Shown: positions 5,952-10,937 of the stretch, piece after piece
How the letters are laid out: each line of letters begins with the position of its first letter
Numbering within the stretch: the first letter of the stretch is position 1
Notes under the pieces: generated by a model
The model's input: only the letters and a program-made list of their open reading frames with translations
What the model was told of the DNA's origin: nothing
Database searches by the model: none
Source of the DNA: an uncultured Bacillaceae bacterium
GTDB lineage: Bacteria; Bacillota; Bacilli; Bacillales; Amphibacillaceae
Reading direction: 5' to 3'
Assembly (NCBI GenBank): GCA_937925695.1
Contig: CALAMD010000008.1
Coordinates: forward strand, 1 to 18,053
DNA: 18,053 nt
Position numbers and translations under genes: made by a program

Positions 5952-6464
5952 TTACTCTTGTTGTCGGTGTTCCATTTCCTCTTTTGTATAAATAACCTGC
6001 ATTGGATTCCCACCTACAAAGGATCCCGGTTGGACATCTTTATGAACCAATGTACCAGCTGATACAATAGCCCGATCACCAATTGTGACACCAGGTAAAA
6101 TCGTTGAGTTGGCACCAATCATCACTTCATCGCCAATGATGACTTCACCGATGCGATATTCGTCAATTAAATATTCGTGGCATAAAATCGTTGTATTATA
6201 TCCAATGATACTGTTGTTTCCTACCGTGATTTTTTCGGGAAACATAATATCAGGCATTGCCATTAGGCCAAATGCTGTTTTGTCCCCTACTTTCATCCTT
6301 AAAAACACTCGATATAACCAATTTTTCACCCTTAAAAACGGTGTATAGCGAGAGATTTGAATAACAATAAAATTTTTTACGACTTTCCAAAAGGAAACAG
6401 TATCATACATTTGCCATAATGAATTGGCATGTTTCACCTGAAATCGTTTCGTTTTTCGCATCAT
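5952..6464 (-). CDS. yvoF: Hexapeptide-repeat acyltransferase (YvoF-like)
   Basis: Predicted O-acetyltransferase of the left-handed beta-helix family (maltose/galactoside acetyltransferase-like); substrate unknown. After an N-terminal helical region (1-65), hexapeptide repeats run from about 74 to 150 (GNNSIIG, GEVIIGDEVMIGANS, GVTIGD). The probable catalytic His96 is in CHEYLI, and the C-terminal closure is GGNPMQV. The sequence closely resembles B. subtilis YvoF, which ends the same operon. Two adjacent ATG codons are possible: the first directly abuts the ppaX stop, while the second (6461) is 8 bases after GGAG and fits better. I list the longer form. The junction implies translational coupling to ppaX. 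Confidence 0.88.
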   Translation of the reverse strand: MMRKTKRFQVKHANSLWQMYDTVSFWKVVKNFIVIQISRYTPFLRVKNWLYRVFLRMKVGDKTAFGLMAMPDIMFPEKITVGNNSIIGYNTTILCHEYLIDEYRIGEVIIGDEVMIGANSTILPGVTIGDRAIVSAGTLVHKDVQPGSFVGGNPMQVIYTKEEMEHRQQE

Positions 6465-7100
6465 TTACACTCCTACGATTTCTAGTAAGTCACGCATATC
6501 CTTTAACATATAAGTCGGTTCATACTGGGCTAAAAAGTCTTCACCATTATGTGTCCATGCTACACCAGCAGTTTTTACACCTGCATTTTTACCGGCTAAA
6601 ATGTCATGATAATTATCACCGACCATTAACGTCGTTTCAGCCGTAGCCTTCAGTTCCTCCATGGCTTTAATCACTGACTCGGGATGGGGTTTAGCATGGG
6701 TAATGTCATCAATGGTAATGATTGTTTCAAAATATTTATCTAATCCGGTTAATTCCATCCCTAACTCTACAGCAACTCGCATTTTTGATGTAACTATTCC
6801 CATATTGATTCCTGCTTGTTGCAGTTGCTCAATTGTCTCAATCACATAGGGAAACAATTTAATATATTTTTCATGCAATTCATGATTATGTTTCCGATAT
6901 GTTTTGATCATTTCTTGTTCATATCCGGGATTTATTTTTGAAAATGTTTCAATTAATGGCGGTCCATTAAAAGCCGCTATTTCTTCTCTCGTAAATGAAA
7001 AATTATATTTTGCAAATGTATGTTCAAATGACTTAACAATTAATTCATGGGAATCTAAGATTGTTCCGTCTAAATCAAATAACACTGTACGAATACTCAT
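6465..7100 (-). CDS. ppaX: Pyrophosphatase PpaX (HAD superfamily)
   Basis: HAD-family phosphatase that in B. subtilis hydrolyses the inorganic pyrophosphate released when HprK dephosphorylates P-Ser-HPr. All four HAD motifs are visible: DLDGT with nucleophile Asp9 and Asp11, Thr104 in GIVTSK, Lys137 in HAKPHPE, and GDNYHD (161-166). The segments GPPLIETFSKINP and MVGDNYHDILAGKNAGV separate PpaX from the related phosphoglycolate phosphatase Gph, as does its place in the hprK operon. It is 211 residues (B. subtilis 216). The ATG is preceded by AAGGAAGGA with somewhat long spacing. In B. subtilis yvoD lies between lgt and ppaX; here only 47 bases separate them. Confidence 0.94.
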   Translation of the reverse strand: MSIRTVLFDLDGTILDSHELIVKSFEHTFAKYNFSFTREEIAAFNGPPLIETFSKINPGYEQEMIKTYRKHNHELHEKYIKLFPYVIETIEQLQQAGINMGIVTSKMRVAVELGMELTGLDKYFETIITIDDITHAKPHPESVIKAMEELKATAETTLMVGDNYHDILAGKNAGVKTAGVAWTHNGEDFLAQYEPTYMLKDMRDLLEIVGV

Positions 7101-7147
7101 AAATGATGATGTCCTTCCTTATGTAGTACTTTTTCAATGATGCATAG

Positions 7148-7978
7148 TTACGACTTATTATTTGATGTGTCATATCTAGGCACTTGTTTGGACAAGCGAC
7201 GATAAATAATTAAAGCGACTGAACCAACAATTAATAAGATCGATAATAATTGAGCTGTGCGAATATCACCAAATACATATAAACTATCCGTACGCATCCC
7301 TTCAATAAAGAAACGACCAATTGAATATGTTATGACATATGTTAAAAACACTTCTCCACGCAATGGGTTAAAGCGTCGTAAAACAAGTAATAGAATTAAT
7401 ACGAGGATATTCCAAACGGATTCATATAAAAATGTAGGATGATGCATCACACCATCGATACACATTTGGTTCATGATAAAATCAGGTAAATATTGATGAA
7501 AATTCTGATAAGTTGTCTCAGAAATTACACCGCCATATGCTTCCTGATTCATAAAATTTCCCCATCGTCCAATCGCTTGACCCAATATTAAACCAGGGGC
7601 AGCAATATCAGCAATTTGCCAAAATGGTACTTTTTTTACACGAGCAAAAATAATCGCAGTTAACACTGAGCCAATCAACGCACCATGAATGGCGATACCA
7701 CCGTGCCAAACAGCAAATATTTCTGTCCATGGACCATCTTTATAACGATCCCATTCAAAAATGACGTAATAAGCTCGTGCAAAAATAATGGCTACTGGGA
7801 TCGCAAAAACAATTAAATCAACCATTAAATCTTTCTGCAATCCCTGGCGATCAGATTCTTTAGAAGCAATTAGTAGACCTAATAAGGCACCAACCGCAAT
7901 GATTACCCCATACCAGTAAATGGGAATAGATCCGATCCGAAAAAATATTGGATCAAGTGATGAGGTAGAACAAGTCAC
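7148..7978 (-). CDS. lgt: Prolipoprotein diacylglyceryl transferase
   Basis: Integral membrane enzyme that transfers diacylglyceryl from phosphatidylglycerol to the lipobox cysteine of prelipoproteins, the first step of lipoprotein maturation. The Lgt signature GRWGNFMNQE (137-146) is intact, with Arg138 in the position of the essential Arg of the family. His98 in IHGAL and Arg229 in EGMRTDSL match other conserved sites. About seven hydrophobic segments are visible, starting at residue 20. The start is GTG at 7978, with TAGGAGAG 7 bases upstream; no ATG in the first part of the gene fits. The start lies 16 bases after the hprK stop, so the two are co-transcribed. Confidence 0.96.
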   Translation of the reverse strand: MTCSTSSLDPIFFRIGSIPIYWYGVIIAVGALLGLLIASKESDRQGLQKDLMVDLIVFAIPVAIIFARAYYVIFEWDRYKDGPWTEIFAVWHGGIAIHGALIGSVLTAIIFARVKKVPFWQIADIAAPGLILGQAIGRWGNFMNQEAYGGVISETTYQNFHQYLPDFIMNQMCIDGVMHHPTFLYESVWNILVLILLLVLRRFNPLRGEVFLTYVITYSIGRFFIEGMRTDSLYVFGDIRTAQLLSILLIVGSVALIIYRRLSKQVPRYDTSNNKS

Positions 7979-7994
7979 AACGATTCTCTCCTAT

Positions 7995-8927
7995 CTATAA
8001 ATTTTCCTCTGAATTATTAATTACTTCTGCAAGTCGCTCGGTAAATTCTTCTGCTGCATTAAAGCCCATTCGCTTCAGTCGGAAATTCATGGCAGCTACT
8101 TCGATAATCACTGCTAAGTTTCTTCCCGGTCGAATGGGAATCGTAGCTTTTGGTATTTCTACATCCATTATCTTCAAGGTCTTTTCTTCTAAACCAACCC
8201 GATCATATTCTCGTTTATCGTCCCATAATTCAAGGTTAATGACCATTGATATCTTTTTCTGATTAATAACAGAGCCAGCACCAAATAATGCCATCACATC
8301 AATGATCCCAAGACCTCTTATTTCTAATAAATGTTTGATTAATGGGGGTGAACTCCCAATTAAACTATCATAGTCTTCTTGACGGATTTCGACACTATCA
8401 TCGGCAACTAAACGATGTCCCCGTTTTACTAATTCTAGGGCTGTTTCACTCTTGCCGATACCACTTTTACCTCTGATTAATACACCAACGCCATATATAT
8501 CTACAAGCACACCGTGGATCGCAGTAAAAGGAGCAAATTTCGCCTCCAAATAGCTTGTCAGTCGACTAATCACACGGGTTGTCTTATGGGGCGATTGAAG
8601 AATGGGTACCCCTGCTTCATTTGCCACATCTATCATTATTTGTGGAATATCCATATTTCTAGAAATTACAATACCTGGAGTAATATCAGTACAAAGATTT
8701 TCCATCCGCTGACGTTGTTCAGCTTCACTTAATGACAGAAAATACGCCATTTCAGTTCTGCCAATCATTTGCAGGCGCTCTTTCGGATAAAAATTAAAAT
8801 AACCGGTCATTTCTAATCCTGGCCGTGAAATATCACTTGTAATAATTTCCCTATGTACCCCTTCTTGTCCGGCAACCAAATTGAGGTCGAAGTTTTCTAA
8901 TAGATCTTTTGTCCGAACGGTAGACAT
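7995..8927 (-). CDS. hprK: HPr kinase/phosphorylase
   Basis: Bifunctional sensor enzyme that phosphorylates HPr on Ser46 with ATP or PPi, and dephosphorylates it to give PPi. It thereby controls CcpA-dependent carbon catabolite repression and PTS activity in Firmicutes. The N-terminal domain is residues 1-130. The catalytic domain has the conserved His139, Walker A GKSGIGKS (153-160), the acidic pair D177-D178 (ADDSVEI) and the HprK signature EIRGLGIIDV (202-211). The longest frame begins at an ATG at 8942, but that codon overlaps GGAGGG, an ideal Shine-Dalgarno 7 bases before the ATG at 8927. The shorter form is 310 residues, the same as B. subtilis HprK. It is first in the operon with lgt, ppaX and yvoF. 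Confidence 0.97.
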   Translation of the reverse strand: MSTVRTKDLLENFDLNLVAGQEGVHREIITSDISRPGLEMTGYFNFYPKERLQMIGRTEMAYFLSLSEAEQRQRMENLCTDITPGIVISRNMDIPQIMIDVANEAGVPILQSPHKTTRVISRLTSYLEAKFAPFTAIHGVLVDIYGVGVLIRGKSGIGKSETALELVKRGHRLVADDSVEIRQEDYDSLIGSSPPLIKHLLEIRGLGIIDVMALFGAGSVINQKKISMVINLELWDDKREYDRVGLEEKTLKIMDVEIPKATIPIRPGRNLAVIIEVAAMNFRLKRMGFNAAEEFTERLAEVINNSEENL

Positions 8928-8966
8928 GCTTGATCCCTCCATTAGAGTACTTACAGATACCTTTTA

Positions 8967-8975
8967 ATTGTACCA
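8967..8975 (-). promoter_or_regulatory. Possible extended -10 promoter of hprK operon
   Basis: On the minus strand TG-G-TACAAT (8975-8967) is an extended -10 element 40 bases upstream of the hprK start. There is no recognisable -35 at the expected place (TCTAGT at 17 bases), which extended -10 promoters tolerate. Confidence 0.4.
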
Positions 8976-9077
8976 TATTTTTCTTGATGACTAGATGCAG
9001 ACTATTATATATCTCTTGAATATTCATAGCCCATGTTTTCATACATGGTAAACTTCAAACCTCGTCTACTTAGTCTA

Positions 9078-9425
9078 TCATGTTTTTACAATCCGATTTA
9101 GCAACGCATTAATAATCGAAATCGCAACTGAAGCAATAATCGCTGTTCCAAAACCGTCGATTTCAAAGGACTGATCCATGATCCCTTGGGCAATCATTAA
9201 TGTAATGGCATTGATGACAAACATGAATAAACCAAGGGTTAGAAAGGATATCGGTAAGGTGAAGAATACTAAAATTGGTCGGACGACGAAATTTAAAATG
9301 GCTAAAATAATGCTGGCCATCACCGCCGTTCCAAAGCCATCAATATGAAAGGAATCAAAGATATACGATACAATCATTAATGTAATGGCATTTAATAGAA
9401 TCGAAACGAACCAACGAATCACCAT
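9078..9425 (-). CDS. yvlD: YvlD-like membrane protein (phage holin family 4 fold)
   Basis: Small integral membrane protein of 115 residues with about four hydrophobic segments, belonging to the YvlD family annotated as phage holin family 4. Its function is unknown; in B. subtilis it is part of the yvlABCD operon linked to envelope stress. The protein is an internal duplication: NAITLMIVSYIFD-FHIDGFGTA near the N-terminus repeats as NAITLMIAQGIMD-FEIDGFGTA in the second half, with VRPIL-TLPISFLTLG between. The two DNA copies share an exact 22-base run. The ATG directly abuts the yvlC stop, with GGGAGG inside the end of yvlC, so translation is coupled. Confidence 0.88.
   Translation of the reverse strand: MVIRWFVSILLNAITLMIVSYIFDSFHIDGFGTAVMASIILAILNFVVRPILVFFTLPISFLTLGLFMFVINAITLMIAQGIMDQSFEIDGFGTAIIASVAISIINALLNRIVKT
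9191..9392. repeat. Direct repeat within yvlD
   Basis: An identical 22-base run occurs at 9191-9212 and 9371-9392, 180 bases (60 codons) apart and in the same reading frame. Each encodes the NAITLMI segment. Surrounding codons (the GFGTA region) are similar but diverged, so the repeat marks the two halves of an internally duplicated protein. Confidence 0.85.
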
Positions 9426-9620
9426 TTAGCGTACCTCCCATTCATGGGGAATAATAATACTTGCTATAATATAAGCAAAAATTAACGTACCTGCACTTAA
9501 AAACAATCCTACAACATAGGCTAAACGGACAATTGTTGGATCGATATTAAAGTAATGGCCAAGTCCGCCTAAAACTCCCGATATCATGCGATCATCTTTC
9601 GATCGATATAATCGTTTCAT
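9426..9620 (-). CDS. yvlC: PspC-domain membrane protein (YvlC-like)
   Basis: Small PspC-family protein. The N-terminal signature RLYRSKDDRMISGVLGGLGHYFNIDPTIVRL is characteristic of the family and is followed by one hydrophobic helix (about residues 35-58). PspC-domain proteins take part in phage-shock or envelope-stress responses; in B. subtilis YvlC is encoded with YvlA, YvlB and YvlD. Here only yvlC and yvlD are present. A GTG at 9623 is possible, but the ATG at 9620 lies 7 bases after GGAGGG and is preferred, giving 64 residues. The stop is immediately followed by the yvlD start. Confidence 0.88.
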   Translation of the reverse strand: MKRLYRSKDDRMISGVLGGLGHYFNIDPTIVRLAYVVGLFLSAGTLIFAYIIASIIIPHEWEVR

Positions 9621-9641
9621 CACATTACCCTCCTTCTATTC

Positions 9642-9663
9642 AGGAACGCCAACAAACGTTCCT
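9642..9663 (-). other. Hairpin in the yvlC leader
   Basis: AGGAACG (9642-9648) pairs with CGTTCCT (9657-9663) around an 8-nt loop, between the inferred promoter and the Shine-Dalgarno of yvlC. It has no T-run, so it is not a terminator; it may affect mRNA stability. Confidence 0.35.
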
Positions 9664-9698
9664 TGCATCATCTCATCTTACAAAAACTTTCCATCTTT

Positions 9699-9727
9699 AT
9701 TATACACTCATTACCCTTGTTTCTAAA
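9699..9727 (-). promoter_or_regulatory. Likely promoter of yvlC-yvlD
   Basis: TTTAGA (9727-9722) and a perfect TATAAT (9704-9699) with 17 bases between, on the minus strand. Transcription would start near 9692, about 70 bases before yvlC. No sigma-W-type TGAAAC/CGTA pair was found, unlike what is known for B. subtilis yvlABCD. Confidence 0.5.
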
Positions 9728-9755
9728 TAGAAAGTTTTATTCGTAACCGTTCATT

Positions 9756-10427
9756 TTAGTCATGATATTCCCAAATATAAAATTGTTCCAAGCCTAGTCT
9801 TCGTTTTAAATTTTCTTTATCCTCTTTTGCTAATTGTAAATGACCATTTATCTCTTTCAACATCCCCTCTGCCTGAGATCTATGGGTTAAAATAGCTTCC
9901 ATTTTTTGATCAAATATATCTCTGACATCATGGATAACATCGGGTTTACCCAATTCTTCTTGATAATTCGTCGAAATGGCTTGGGCCCATACTGTTGGTC
10001 GTTCTTCAGGATCCATTAACCGTACCGCTTCAATGGCAGCGGCGCCGATAGCATCATGGTCAGGGTGAACAGCATAACCTGGGTAATGGGTAATCACTAA
10101 ACTTGGTTTAATTTTATTCAATATTTCTTTAATATGTTCAGCGACTTCCTGTCGATCCTCAAATTCAAGGGTCTTGTCTTGGTAGCCTAGTAAGTGAATA
10201 TCCATATCTAACAATTTTCCAACTGCAGCCAATTCCTGTTTACGAATCATTGGTAACGTCTCGCGATTCGCAAATATTTGTTTTCCCATATTTCGACCCA
10301 TCTCACCAAGGGTGCCACATAAAAAAGTAACCGGGATATTCTGTTGGCGAAACTTAATAATTGATCCTGCTGTACCGAATGATTCATCATCCGGGTGGGG
10401 GAAAATAATGACGACATGTTTTTCCAA
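9756..10427 (-). CDS. bshB2: Bacillithiol biosynthesis deacetylase BshB2
   Basis: Zinc-dependent LmbE/PIG-L family deacetylase. BshB enzymes remove the N-acetyl group from GlcNAc-malate in bacillithiol synthesis; BshB2 (YojG in B. subtilis) is the second paralogue. Zinc and catalytic motifs are visible: HPDDE (near residues 11-15 of the product) and HPDHD (near 121-125), plus LGEMGRNMG and FANRETLP typical of BshB2. The longest frame starts at GTG 10436, but the Shine-Dalgarno GAGGAAGG would touch it. The TTG at 10427 is 8 bases after AAGG and gives MEKHVVIIFPHPDDE (223 residues), aligning with the family start. It follows yojF by 21 bases in a two-gene operon, as in B. subtilis. Confidence 0.93.
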   Translation of the reverse strand: MEKHVVIIFPHPDDESFGTAGSIIKFRQQNIPVTFLCGTLGEMGRNMGKQIFANRETLPMIRKQELAAVGKLLDMDIHLLGYQDKTLEFEDRQEVAEHIKEILNKIKPSLVITHYPGYAVHPDHDAIGAAAIEAVRLMDPEERPTVWAQAISTNYQEELGKPDVIHDVRDIFDQKMEAILTHRSQAEGMLKEINGHLQLAKEDKENLKRRLGLEQFYIWEYHD

Positions 10428-10448
10428 CTTAATCACCTTCCTCGATTT

Positions 10449-10817
10449 TTATAATGTGTTTCCTTGATGGGCAAACGGTCGTTCACTTATTTGTAGAGCA
10501 ACGGCTAATCTTCCTTCTTGGTCATGTCCTGCTAGCAATAGCTGATCATTCTCATGAATCGTCCAATGTGTGAGTCCTTCGGCGTAAATCCAACCCAACT
10601 CCATTTTCAAACCAACACGAAAGGAAGTGCCATCCCCGATAATTTTCGCTTGGGTATAACGAACTTTTGCATTTCTTATATAGGCGCCAACATTAATCCC
10701 TTTGTTGTCAAAGTGACTAGCATAAGCACCATTCGTTGTTTCTAAATGAAGATAAACTGATTGATCCTTTAACATATCTAACCATTTTTGTACCTTTTGG
10801 ACTTCAATTCGTTCCAT
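10449..10817 (-). CDS. yojF: YojF family protein (DUF1806), bshB2 partner
   Basis: Small cytoplasmic protein of the YojF/DUF1806 family, with no signal peptide or membrane segment. Conserved segments YLHLETTNGAYASH, AYIRNAKVRY, RVGLKMELGWIYAEGLTH and LLLAGHDQEGRLAVALQ are visible. The biochemical role is unknown; persistent coupling to bshB2 suggests a link to bacillithiol metabolism, which is inference from context. Two adjacent ATGs exist at 10820 and 10817; the second is better spaced (6 bases) from GGGGAGG, giving 122 residues. It is the first gene of the yojF-bshB2 pair. Confidence 0.88.
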   Translation of the reverse strand: MERIEVQKVQKWLDMLKDQSVYLHLETTNGAYASHFDNKGINVGAYIRNAKVRYTQAKIIGDGTSFRVGLKMELGWIYAEGLTHWTIHENDQLLLAGHDQEGRLAVALQISERPFAHQGNTL

Positions 10818-10847
10818 CATCTTCCTCCCCTATCGATGATATTCCCA

Positions 10848-10877
10848 CTTATATGTTCAAATGTTGATACTACTCAA
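10848..10877 (-). promoter_or_regulatory. Possible promoter of yojF-bshB2
   Basis: TTGAGT (10877-10872) and TATAAG (10853-10848) are separated by 18 bases on the minus strand. The -35 abuts the uvrA terminator hairpin, so the unit would restart transcription just after uvrA ends. Confidence 0.35.
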
Positions 10878-10878
10878 A

Positions 10879-10919
10879 GAAATAGCAGTAAGCCCAAAAA
10901 GAGCTTACTATGCTATTTC
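10879..10919 (-). terminator. Terminator hairpin overlapping the uvrA stop codon
   Basis: GAAATAGC (10879-10886) pairs with GCTATTTC (10912-10919), and AGTAAGC (10887-10893) with GCTTACT (10903-10909). This gives 15 bp with one 2-nt bulge and a 9-nt loop. The minus-strand tail is only TTTGAG, so efficiency is uncertain. The uvrA stop (TAG) lies in the stem. Confidence 0.6.
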
Positions 10920-10937
10920 ACACTTTCTTTTTGGGCT
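10891..10937. repeat. Inverted repeat competing with the uvrA terminator
   Basis: AGCCCAAAAAG (10891-10901) is the exact reverse complement of CTTTTTGGGCT (10927-10937), 25 bases apart. The first arm uses part of the stem and loop of the terminator at 10879-10919, so both structures cannot form at once. Confidence 0.65.

Noticed and set aside
9031..9048. CCATGT/ACATGG hairpin after yvlD as a terminator
   Set aside because: Only 6 bp with no T-run on either strand; not supported as a terminator.
9078..9425. Holin-type protein as evidence of a prophage remnant
   Set aside because: The YvlD family is chromosomal and is coupled here to the PspC gene; no other phage gene, integrase or attachment site is nearby.
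9705..9755. Sigma-W-type promoter upstream of yvlC
   Set aside because: AGAAAC is present but no CGTA follows at the required 16-17 bases; the sigma-A-like TTTAGA-17-TATAAT is the better candidate.
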